DNA from: Anarhynchus alexandrinus
Lineage: Eukaryota > Chordata > Aves > Charadriiformes > Charadriidae
DNA: 64,000 nucleotides
Reading direction: 5' to 3'
Assembly (NCBI GenBank): GCA_008711295.1
Contig: VUYV01000045.1
Span: 1,874,842 to 1,938,841 of the forward strand
Shown here: piece after piece, positions 25,901 through 64,000 of the stretch
Layout: the number at the start of each line of letters is the position of its first letter
Numbering within the stretch: the stretch's first letter is position 1
Notes under the pieces: generated by a model
Databases searched by the model: none
Told to the model about the DNA's origin: nothing
The model's input: the letters and a program-made list of their open reading frames with translations, nothing else
Made by a program: the position numbers and the translations under genes

Positions 25901-27909
25901 TTTTGAGAACATGTCAAATACTTCATTGGAAGCTAGATGAAATATCCACATTTGCAGGAGCAAGCTGTGGGAGATGTCATGCGCTTTGGTTACCAGGGGT
26001 GGTTCAGGTTTTCTGAACTTCAAAATTCTGGCAATGTTTGTTTCATTCCTCACCATTTCTTGATAGCAACGGGAGTACTATCACACTTCCCATCACACCC
26101 CCCCCTCTTTGGTCAACCACTGGGAAAATGAGTCACGATACTGAAACCTGAGCCTCTGCTAGAGGCCTTGTTCCCCCACACAGACCACATCCATCCCAAG
26201 CACAACAGCAAACTCCAGTCAGTAGCAAGTCAAATGCATTTCTTGCGGGCAGGCTCACCCACGCGTGAGCACCCATGGGTGTCTGCCTCAGTGCTTCACT
26301 TCGCAGCCTCTCCCAGACAACCCCAGCTCACTTGCCCACTTCGCTTTGATAGAGGCCTTTCTGCACAGCACTAGGTGAATCCCGCCCATGCCATACAAGG
26401 AGCTCATACGCTGCCAAACCTTTTTTGTTTCTTAAATAATGGCTCCCTCACGTTACCTGTGCATTAACACCATGCTGTGGGACACATCGTCCCTCCAAAC
26501 TGTTCCCACACTTCCACAGGGAAATAAACTTTGCAAATCCAAGAATAACTCATGTATCTTATCACATTAGCTTTTTATTCCTGTTTTTAGTTTTCTAGAC
26601 CCAGATTCCTTTGCTACTCAAGTACACTCATAAGCTAATTCTAACCTACAGCTCACTGGGACTGCAGTCACAGCAATCAGGTGCGGGTTAGTCACTGCAG
26701 GACACCGCACAGCTGATGTGGACCAGGTCTATGACCCAGCATACCACGCCAGCCTCTCCCCTCTCCCTGCTAACGGGGAGTCAGTCTCACCTGGCTCCCA
26801 GCTCACAAAAAAAAGCCATACTGGGGAAGGCAATCCTCTAGTTGACTACACAGCAGCAGGAAGCTGTCAGTGCAGAGGCTGTTATTAAAAATCTAGCCCA
26901 TTCCTGAAAAAAAAAAAAAAAGCCACAGAGCAGCCCCTGCATGACAGCAGGAGAGGGGGCCACGGAGCTCACCAGCGGCCTGCTGCTTTAAGGGTCACAT
27001 CGGCAGCATCCCAGGCAAGCCTTTGGACAGGGAAATACTTAGGTGCACTCGATCCTAAATGTTTGCACTTCCTGTCTTTATTGCGTCTAAAAAAACCCTG
27101 AACAATTACTTGTTGCCTCTGCAGCCAAAAATGTTCTAAATTTGTATTTTGAGAATCCAAGGTTACCAAACTCAGAGTGAGGAGAAAAAGCAGGCCTTTC
27201 TTCCTCTCCAGTGATAAGAAGCCGATGTGTTTGGAGATAAATGGACAAGGACCACTTGGGGTGGTCTAAGTAGCTTCAAAGCAGAGTCTAAGCCGACAGC
27301 TTACTAAACAGAGAGGAATTCTTATGCGCATTGAGAGCTTGGAAATACTGTCTTGCCAGCAGCGTTATTTTTACTGGAAAGGTCTGGCCAAAGCTATCTC
27401 GGACAACAAAACAAACTAGATTATGCTATAAATATTAAAAGCTTTATAGCTATTTGTTTGTGCAAGAAATTCCTGGAAAGTCCCTTGGCCTTAATGTAGG
27501 GAGGAGAAGGTCAGAGAGGAAGCAGGAAGAAGGGAAAGGGAAATAATTCATTTTGGAGATCAGTGATTTTGTTCTTAACCTACTCAGTTACAGCAACTTA
27601 CACCAACTTCCCACCAGAAAAAAAAAAGTCAAGAGTTGTGCCAGAAGATATTAAAACTTCTGCGCATTCAGTGGGACATTCAGTGACCTTGGGGAAGAGA
27701 GTCTCAGCCAGAGCTGCATTATGCTTAACAAAACCTTTGTTTGAGTTCTGTAGAGAGAAATTTAAACACCACAGTTGCTCTACAAGAGCCTACAACACCT
27801 GAACTACTGCCCTTGCTTCCTACTACCATGTAATAAAACTATATAAATCACCCAAGCTGCAGCCACTAAAGTCTGGCTGATCATTTCACCAGGGTGATGA
27901 ACATTAGTT
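22961..27909. other. Non-coding interval, no recognised gene
   Basis: Nothing recognised beyond homopolymer runs: A16 near 23292, C10 near 24247, C8 near 26098 and A15 near 26907. The open frames here are short and lack family resemblance or paired splice signals that I could connect. Confidence 0.5.
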
Positions 27910-28060
27910 GAGGCCCCATCCCTGGAGGTGTTCAAGGCCAGGCTGGACGTGGCCTTGGGCAGCCTGGTCTAGTGGGAGGTGTCCCTGCCTATGGGAGGGG
28001 GTTGGAACTACATGATCTTCAAGGTCCTTTCCAACCTAAACCATTCTATGATTCTATGAT
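27910..28060 (+). mobile_element. CR1 LINE, short 3' end fragment
   Basis: About 150 bp: GAGGCCCCATCCCTGGAGGT, GCCTGGTCTAGTGGGAGGTG and CCATTCTATGATTCTATG. It is a heavily 5'-truncated insertion with a well-preserved tail, so probably among the younger copies here. Confidence 0.93.
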
Positions 28061-31000
28061 TATTATCATCATTCATGAAGTCATAAGGTAGAAAAAAGGG
28101 TTTCTTCCTGCGTTTTGCCTTTTGTTTTGTGTTTTGGGGGTTTTTTTGTTTGTTTGTTTGGTGTTTTACAGTTTACAGATAAAACTTCATGGCTCCTTTG
28201 TGACTACTTGGCATTATTAACATTTTCACTGGAAATATGCAAGGATTTCATCAAAAGCATTTGCACTGGAAACAGCTAACAGGGGATGGGAGGGAAACAC
28301 ATTAATCAGTAGCACTGAGAAGCATGCAATTACTTGGAAAAGCCATTAAATACATGTATCAGTTTAAACTGTGGCATTTTCTACTGCTGTCAGTAAATAT
28401 TTCCCAAGCAAAAAAGCCTCTAAGCGAAGGCCACAAGGGTCTGAGGCTCACTACCTGTGAAGGCACTCCCCGAGTACACCAAAACACTCGGCAGCTGAGC
28501 ACCAGCAGCAAGCACAGCCTGCTGCTTCATCACTTTTGCACCCTGTGCCCGTTCCAACAGGTCCTACTCTGGCCCATCTGCACTGAAGGAATGCTATTCT
28601 TACAGAAGAAGAAGAAAAAAAAAAAAGCAGCAACTAACCCACTTTGCTGAAAATGGCACTGTTAATTGGACTTGGTTATCCCCTGATCCTTGGCTACTGC
28701 CTAACTGCCAAACTGCCACCACGTGTGGTGAGCTTTCATCCTCAACAGAGCCCGGGGAACAAACAGAAATTGCAATCACAAATTGTCCCCGAGGACTTTC
28801 CCTGCAAATCAGCACTGTTCAGCATTTGTTTTATGGTTAATTTCTCTGTCTCTATAGCCAGTTAACAAATCACATAATCACATAAGAAGAGGTATCTTTG
28901 CCCCCTCCCAAAAAAACTCCATAACCACTTAAGGGGGAGTCAGTGGCTTACATCATCCTGAGCAACCGAGGTGGCCACACAGGGAGGTTTAAAAAGAAAT
29001 GTTTACATCCATTCTATGTCATGCTCAAACAAACACATTTCTCCCACTGGCAGGAACTGGAGGACACCCAAAGGTCTAGGTTTTTTTCCCCCACCAAATA
29101 TGTAATCCTCATTTTTCTTCCTACTGGCAAAGTATGTGCAACAGACAACTCCTGCCTGTTTCATATTCAGTATGTATAAAAAAATTCCAACTCTAAGTGA
29201 TATTGGCCCAGCAATATAGTTTTGAAATTTGACTTTCCACTTCAGGACTGACTCCAGCATAACCCAAACTTACTAAGCTTTTGGACCACTGCATGAGGCT
29301 CCATGGGAGTGACACCAGCAGTTACCAGCAATCACAGAAGAAAGTAAAACTGATGGGTACACACTTGCCAGAGAGCTGGGTTCACATTATGCAGGCAACA
29401 AGATAAAGAGGGGTTACTATTTTAAACTGATGCAGCAGCAGTGTAGGCAGTGGAATTTGGTGAAATTATATATTGACAGCAGCTCTTGACTGCTTTTGTC
29501 ATGCATCTTAAAGCTCAAGTGCTGTGCATGGAACTATATATAACTACTTTGAGTGACTGCCCTTGTTTCATATTCCAGTACCACACAAATGTAGCAGTAG
29601 AAACAAATGGTCATGTAGCACTTGTGTGGGCTGTTTTCTCTGCAGAGTTACTGCTATACTGCTGAAAGGGTGTTCAACACAACACAGACCCATACATTCA
29701 GCTTAGCCCAGCCCCTCTTTCTTCATTCTCCAAACCAAGTCTTTTTGGAGCGCTCTTTCTACATTTCAGTTTAAGTCAATGACTTTCTCGAGAGCTCTTG
29801 TCCATTATAAAACCTTACAGCCTACAAGATGACAAAAGCATTTCTATGTGATGGCCACAAAGCACGTGTGCTCCATAACCACAGCATGTGCAAAGGAAAA
29901 CTCAGACTAAAGAGAAGAAAGAAGCCACAGTTGTACAGCAGGACAAAGTCAGTTTAGTCCAAAGGATCCAACACTTCTTTCCAACTGGGCATGAGCATTT
30001 CTAACTCATGGTCTGAGATGGTACATTAGGACATACGGTGGAAGCCGGCAGAAGAATTACATAGGTAAGTGCAGAAACCACAAGCACAATCCAGGACCCA
30101 CCCTCCAAGATACCAATCCTGCTGGCAAAGGCAGTTCTGACAATGCACGCATGCAAGAGTGTTGCTGCCCAGATCAGGACTCCAAACATTGACTGATGAA
30201 TACAGAAAAGCTCCCGAAGAAGCAAAAAAATGCAGAAAAGGTTTGAGCTGAATTTATCATCAAGGTCCAACTTATAAGCCTGATGAGGGGTTTAACCTGG
30301 TCAATTCAGGATGTGGCTGCAGGTATAGAGCAGTTTGTGAAGACTGCCTGTTGGCAACTTAATAAAAACAGAACATATGGTTTGGACAAAAAAAAATAAT
30401 TTTTGTAAAAAGAAAATTCTTTATCCTCTCCAGCTATAAAGCTAGTCTTCACCATCTGTTTCCTGGTTTGGCTAAGTTTTAGATTTATTTTTTTTCCCCA
30501 CTCTTTCTGTTCAATGAGCACGCAGCTTGTGGAGCATGTTGTTTTTGAAACAAGCTCTGCTTAGGAAGAAGAAAAGGTTATCAGTTCATTGATTAATATA
30601 AAATTACTACACTGACAGTCCTCTGTCCACCTCTGTTGGCCATCTAGAATTCAAACACTGATTAATTTCATTATCCATAATATTAGAGGAAACACATTTC
30701 TTGAAGAGTTGCCCTGAACTCTGTCTCTACAAGCCATTAGTATTCATTTTTATATCTTATTTCCTCTCATGTATTACCATCTAGAATAGTATTTTCTCAC
30801 AACGACTATGTAAGGGAACACCCAAGGTATTGTCTTGCAAATACTCTACAGACCAAAGAGAAGCCTGCTCAGTTTTTCTGAACTGCACATTCCTGAAACC
30901 TCGCTAAATGTATGCAAGAGTGCCAAAGTCTCTTACATTTTTGTGGGTTTTACAATCTTTTCCAATGAACTGCCTTGTTTTGCCACTGTGACAGAGTATT

Positions 31001-33693
31001 CAGAGCATTCTGGAGCGCAGTACCACAGCAGGATATCTGCGTACGTATGTTGTACTCATTAGGGAAGTCAACCTAGGCATAGTTTTTGTTATAACAGATA
31101 CATGTACCTTCAATACCAAGAGACGAGCCAAGTTTCTGCATAATAGCAGTTTCTGACTTGTTACCTACATTTTTCTCAGGTTAAGCCAGAAAGATATTGC
31201 CTGGGATTTATTCCTAGATCCTGTGGGTCTTTCTTTTCACCCCCAAACTAGAGAGTACCCTCTATATTCACTATACACAGCAAGAAGTTAAGCTATCAAC
31301 ATCTTTCAAATTTAACCTCTTGGATAAAGAATGTGTGCTAGTCTTTGGGAGTTCAGACTTTTCAGATGTTTCCCCTCGCTTTTCAATTAATATGATACAA
31401 AGAGGAAGACTGGAAGAAGTGTATAGGTGAAATTATTCCACAAACGCAGGGCAGATTTCACCCTCTCTGAATGAGATCAAAACACAAAAGGAACTATCTG
31501 AAAAAGTTGAATTTTTAACACTTTCCACTAGAAGTTCTAACCAGAGCTGTTACTGTAAAGAAAAATAACCACACTCAGGAATATTGTGACATGCACTGCT
31601 ATGGGATTTTCCTGCTTTTTAAACCATTCTCGCAAACCAACAGTGGCATTTCTCCCAAATAGTAACGATAGTGGTAAATTATCTGTGCCATATTCCTATT
31701 TGCTAAACATCAGCTGGTTAATATTGCACATGGTGCAGAGACATAGAGAAAGCTGGGATTTTAATCTCTATTCTTTGCTAGGGAAGAGGGGTCACGTAGG
31801 GAAGCAAACCATCCAAAGCCCGAGTGCTTTTCATAGAACAGCATAAAACCTGCTCTTAAAGATCTGCTTTCTACCAGTTCCTTGCAACTTCACTTTATTT
31901 TTCCTCCTACACTGGTACTTCTGGTTTCCCCCTCATTTGGTGTTCATGCAGTGAGGAACTTCAATGTTTCTTTGAAACAAAATATAGGAATTTATTAACT
32001 GCTGCCACACATCTGCAGCAGCTTGTTCAACTGATTGCATTATCATCCAGTGGCAACAGCACACTTGTTCTTTACACAACACCAAGCCCATCTCCAGATC
32101 TCTTGACTCCCCCATCTACTCCATTGGTTCTCTTGGAAAGCCCTTTTTGGTATTATTAACATTTTGTAACAAATATAAAAAAAAAAAAGGAAGTAAAGAG
32201 CTACATGCTTCCTTCTTTGGTAAAGAAATCATTTGGACATTATTAGTGCATACCTGAGCCAAGAAACACCCTTGCTTAGTGGTCACCTCTTGGAGCCATG
32301 TACAACCACTCCACATAGCAAGAGGCTCCCACAGGATAGAGGGGAGAAGCTTTGGTGTTACATATACATACATATACAGCTACTGGAAAGTCCATGAAGA
32401 GATGAGTGAGGTTCCTTCTGCTAGGGTTGGCCATACTGGTTAAGCATATTGATCAGAGGAGGGCTATGGAGCAGTGGTCCTCTCTCAAAATACCTGGGCT
32501 GCAGGTGGCTATGGACTTACAGCCTTTCCCAAGTTCTTCAGACCTCCTCCCCTCTCCATGCAGGAAGAGAGGGAACTGTTACGTCTCCTTGAACTTGACA
32601 TAATTTGTCTCCCATATATATTCCCTTCTTTCCCTTCCTTTCTCTCAGGAAAAGGGACAAAATGGGTCAATTAAAACTCATTTTCACTTTGAATCAAGAT
32701 TTCTAGACTGAATGATGACCACATAACCATAAAGCCCAACAACAGTTGATAAAAATTTCTATTAGAGGAGAATCTTGCAGCCAATACCTTAACAGCTACC
32801 CCTGTGCAGCAAAATCAGATCAGGTCTTTAAACAAATGCAGACACTTGGAAAAAGGTCAAGCTACATATGTTAGAGCTATACAGGCAAAGGGAAAGGGGT
32901 CTGGTGTTTAATTCACATTATCAAGGTCTTAAAGTTACAGCTATTTTATTGCTCTTTTAAATTTCCTTGATGCATTTACTTTTCAGTAATCAGTGTCACC
33001 AGCACAGGAAGCAAAAAGCTCTAGTTTATATATATTAGAAAGAGTAGGGTCTGCTCCTTTAAGTCTTTCAACTGCACTTATCTCATGTTTCAAAAAACAG
33101 AGATATGGCCACATTTTAGGTCACTGTGTTAAACTGCTTGTTCCTGTAAGTGAAGTCACTGCTTTAAAAAAAATCATGAGAGGTAGAGGGGCAGGGGAAG
33201 AGTGCATGCATCCAATATCTGCAATTCTTACTGCAACCCAAAATAGCCTATCTATTACTATTGAGAACAGATATTAGAGCTCTTCCATCTGATAACCAAA
33301 GAGGGGAAAAAAAAAAACCTCTCTGATGAGGCCAATAAAATGCCACCTTCCCAGAGAAAGACTCCTAAACACCATACAAACCATGAAAAGATTTGCAGCA
33401 TACAGCAAGCAGTAAGCAGTACTTGCAGACAAAAGTATTAAGAAGTCAAGGTAGCTTACTAGAGCACATGGTAAGTTCACAGTAGCAAGGATGTGGGTTT
33501 TGCAACAAAAACAGGCATATTGTGTTCTGCTACATTTATTTTGCATACATACAATCCAATGGCAAAAAGTCCATCAACAATGATGGATAAAGCTCAAGAG
33601 GGGCAAAAAACCCACAATATTATTTGCCTTTTTGATTGTGAAATCATGCATGACTGTTTTTAATGATCTTGGCTAATTTACAGTGGAAACTCA
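28061..33693. other. Non-coding interval, no recognised gene
   Basis: Begins with a T/G-rich stretch containing (TTTG)n at about 28140-28160. No exon, RNA gene or recent repeat is recognised. It lies between the CNKSR3 3' end and the promoter-like segment at 15 kb, so it is probably intergenic or read-through sequence. Confidence 0.5.
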
Positions 33694-34275
33694 GCTGCAT
33701 TAGTATTACCAGCAGGTTGAAAGAGGTGAACCTTTCCCTCTACTCAGCACTGGTGGGGCCACACCTGGGGTACCGTGTCCAGTTCTGGGCTCCCCAGTAC
33801 AAGAGGGACAGGGAACTGCTGGAGAGAGTCCAACGAAGTGACATCAAGACAATGAAGGGACTGGAGCACCTCTCAGATGAGGAAAGGCTGAGAGATGGAA
33901 CTGTTCAGCCTGGAGAAGAGAAAGCTCAGGGAGATCTCATCGATGTGTATAAACACCTGGAGGGAGAGTCCAAAGACAACCAAGTCAGGCTCTTTTCAGT
34001 GGCGCCCAGTGACAGGACCGGAGGCAATGGACAAAAACTGAAACACAGGAGGTTCCCTCTGAGCAACAGAAAATACTTTTTCACTGTGAGGGTGACCGAG
34101 CACTGACACAGGTTGCCCAGGGAGGTTGTGGAGTCTCTATCCGTGGAGATATTCAAAAGCCATCCAGATATAGCCCTGTGCAACCAGCTCTAGGTGGCCC
34201 TGCCTGAGCAGGGAAGTGGGACCAGATGACCTCCAGAGATTCCTTCCAACCTCAACCAGTCTGTGATTCTGTGAA
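33694..34275 (+). mobile_element. CR1 LINE, 3' fragment
   Basis: Plus-oriented CR1 from a GCATTAGTATTACCAGCAGG segment through CAGCACTGGTGGGGCCACAC and CAGTTCTGGGCTCCCCAGTA to a tail CTGTGATTCTGTGA. It contains an open frame of 147 codons (33663-34106) that is residual CR1 ORF2 C-terminal sequence plus flank, not a host gene. Confidence 0.93.
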
Positions 34276-35599
34276 ACTGCAATACCACTTCTGGTAATTT
34301 CCAGAAGAGTACCTCTGTTTCCTCTGTTCATAAGAGCCAGGCAACTCTTTCCCTGGACAATCAGCTATTGGATACCCTTATGACTGACTGACAAAAGGTT
34401 AAATTCAGTACCTTAACTCAGCATGATGAGGATGCTGGAGCATGGAGAGGATGAACATGGAGAACACATTGGTTGGTTAGGTTTGTTGGGTTGTTGTTTT
34501 GGGGTTTTTTTTGGAGGGTGTGTGGAATTAGCTTGTATTTAGGCAACAACACAGATTTTGAAAGTGTCGCTCTACTTAAATGCTTACAAAATTCCTCTTT
34601 CCTCATAGCTGCAGTGATTTAAATCTACTTGTTAAATTAGGGCAAGCTTATTTCACTACTCTTAGAATGTCAAGAGAACCTAACCAAACAAAGGCAGGAA
34701 ACTTCAGTGTCTTAAAATGTGCCCAGGTACAATTTGAAGAAACCGAGTGCATCCATAGATCCTTCCACACCAATATGCATGAATGCATACACCAAAGTGT
34801 ACCCTTCCCCATTCACTTTTAAACCATGGAAAACAGGACATTAAAGACAAGCAAAAGTTCTATTGTCAATTTGGGGCTGGACTATACTACAACATCACAG
34901 TTTCATCACTCTCCTCAGAGGCAGGACCAAACTGGTCTAGAATTCAACTGCACTGCAGCTGTGTTTGGTCACGTCTCTAGTACAGGCTTCCATCTTGGGG
35001 GGAGAGGGGGAGAAGAGTGGCACAAGACAGCCATATTATAATCTACTTTGATCAAAAAGGTCCAAACCAGCCCCCACCTAAATCACCAGTGAATCAGCAT
35101 CAAACATAATTAATTGAGAATGGAATTTAACACCCTGTGTCTCTGCAGGGCTATAGCACACCTTCATTAACTTGTTGCAGCAGAACGGTCACATCTTCAC
35201 AGTCAGAATTATGGTATGTTTTTAACACTTGTGTTATCACACGATTCCTGCCTCAGTCCAAAGTGCAAGCTAGCATTTAACCTCCCTCTTTCCCCACCAA
35301 TTAGTACATACAAATTATTATTCTTTTCTTCAGCAAGACCAAAGGAGTAAAGGCTGTTGGCAATGCAACATCTATGAAAATAGTTAGTCTTACAATTAAT
35401 TAGCAAGGAATATAATAGCCTTTCTTTTTCTTTTCATTTGACTAATCTGTGCCCAGTACCGCAGACAGGAAGGTACAAACTGTATCTGTTTAAGTGTAAA
35501 AAATATATACAACTATATTTAACATTTAAATTACTTTTAAACACAACTGTTTGCATACTAACAATCTTATGTACATTCAGTTTTAAACAATACCTCTTT
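34276..35599. other. CNKSR3 3' flank or distal 3' UTR
   Basis: AT-rich with no recognised gene. It could belong to a longer CNKSR3 3' UTR if neither of the nearer poly(A) signals is used. Confidence 0.4.
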
Positions 35600-35626
35600 A
35601 ATATCCTCTTCTTTTGTTAAACAAGT

Positions 35627-35632
35627 TTTATT
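35627..35632 (-). terminator. Candidate CNKSR3 poly(A) signal, distal
   Basis: A second AATAAA on the minus strand, about 1 kb past the stop codon, in a T-rich context on the plus strand. It is one of several possible transcript ends. Confidence 0.3.
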
Positions 35633-35963
35633 TTCCTCCCAAAATACCCACTGCTACTTTAAAATTCTGGAGGGGAAAAAATTTGAGCTATATAGAAAAT
35701 AGCAAGATGTCTTACAATTGTAATGTATAATAGCACATATCTTTCATAAAAACAACACATCATTCAAAAACTGAACCACTGTAAAAGTTCTCATAAGTCC
35801 AACAGGACTGTTTTTAAAAGCTTACTTTGGTTAACAGCAAATCATTCTTAAACAATTAAGGAAAAAATATATATTCTTTAACCACCTCTACAGATGCATT
35901 TCCTTGGGATGTTGTAGCAATCCATATATCTTTACAGATGAGCACTGCGGCTGTTCAGCACTC

Positions 35964-35969
35964 TTTATT
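35964..35969 (-). terminator. Candidate CNKSR3 poly(A) signal, proximal
   Basis: TTTATT on the plus strand is AATAAA on the minus strand, about 670 nt past the stop codon. It is the first canonical hexamer I found downstream of the CNKSR3 stop. No transcript evidence is available. Confidence 0.35.
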
Positions 35970-36634
35970 TGTACTGTGACTTCAATAAAATGGATTATAT
36001 ATGAGGTTGGATTGATTTATAATTAAATTAGTCCAACTTCCTAAGATCTCTGAATAAGAGAACTCTCTTCCTAAGACTTCCTAAGATCTCTGGATATCAG
36101 AGAAGGAATGGCAACACTAGTACTTCTTCCTCACAAGGTTCATCTCATGCAGTACTTGCAACAGCATCACTAATTTGCATGAAACTGCCATTTCCCTGCT
36201 TATCTTTCCTGGTCAGGAGAGTAGCACAACTTTCGCTGAGCTCTACATACTCTGACATCCAGTCAGTCGCATCAGCCTCTGAGCATTCAGACAAATGAAG
36301 TGCCACTGGACTTTACGGTAATACAATGATTTCCTCTGAGTCATTATGCAGATTTCAGGTCGCGTGTGGCCTCTATATCACTCAAATTTTACTCATTTCC
36401 AGGGAAATAAATGCCCTCAGCTTTTGGCCACAAAGAGGAACTTGATCTTTACCTTTCTTCCCTCCTTGCACTACGACACCCTCTGATCCATCAAAAATCA
36501 CAAACAAAAAAGCAAAAATGTAAGATTCTCCAGGAAAAGAACACCGCATTAGTCACTATGCATCAGTTTAGCTGAAAAGTAGAGAAGTCTGACCAACGAG
36601 CAAAGGCACTTGGTAACAGTCCTGTGAACAACAG

Positions 36635-63999
<27,365 letters not shown>

Positions 64000-64000
64000 A

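Larger units (their letters stand above)
35600..36634 (-). other. CNKSR3: CNKSR3 3' UTR, extent uncertain
   Basis: Sequence downstream of the stop codon has no long open frame and is AT-rich. Candidate poly(A) signals AATAAA on the minus strand lie at 35964-35969 and 35627-35632, so the UTR would be roughly 0.7 or 1.0 kb long. Others occur further left, and the true end could be several kilobases away. The segment contains a 17-nt direct repeat at 36036-36052 and 36076-36092. Confidence 0.5.

Noticed and set aside
33663..34106. 147-codon plus-strand open frame
   Set aside because: Lies almost entirely within a CR1 copy; it is residual LINE ORF2 sequence.

Overview
The window is vertebrate nuclear DNA, most likely from a bird. 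It is AT-rich and gene-sparse. The only clear gene is split into short exons with consensus splice sites. The recognisable interspersed repeats are nearly all CR1-type LINEs, several ending in the ATTCTATG-type tail typical of avian CR1. I see no bacterial operons, CRISPR arrays, rRNA genes or intact tRNA genes. I cannot name the species from the sequence alone.

The right-hand 28 kb (36.6-64 kb) holds CNKSR3 (connector enhancer of kinase suppressor of Ras 3, CNK3) on the minus strand. Twelve coding exons can be joined in frame from 63986 down to the stop codon at 36635. They encode everything after about the first 17 residues. Only the first coding exon lies beyond the right edge. The joined exons imply a protein of 555 residues, the length I recall for human CNKSR3. 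The order is SAM, CRIC, PDZ and DUF1170-type regions, with no PH domain. Eleven of the twelve introns have GT or cannot be judged at the edge; intron 12 uses a GC donor that the reading frame forces. The introns hold CR1 copies, an old L3-like LINE fossil, a G23 tract and A-rich low-complexity tracts.

The left-hand 35 kb is mostly non-coding. In the vertebrate order I recall (CNKSR3 followed in the same orientation by IPCEF1), this should be the CNKSR3-IPCEF1 interval and the 5' part of IPCEF1. I did not find an IPCEF1 PH-domain exon. A CpG-enriched, promoter-like segment at about 14.7-15.3 kb, roughly 20 kb past the CNKSR3 stop, is the best candidate for an IPCEF1 promoter or first exon. The same segment contains, on the plus strand, a possible two-exon reading frame for a small secreted-type protein; this is speculative. 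The rest of the left half holds five CR1 copies, a tRNA-Glu-like 5' half and several unexplained moderate ORFs.

How the parts relate: CNKSR3 is a scaffold without a membrane-binding PH domain, while IPCEF1 carries one, and a joined CNK3/IPCEF1 protein is known in human. The unusual donor of the penultimate CNKSR3 exon and the promoter-like segment downstream are therefore the places where the choice between separate and joined products could be set.
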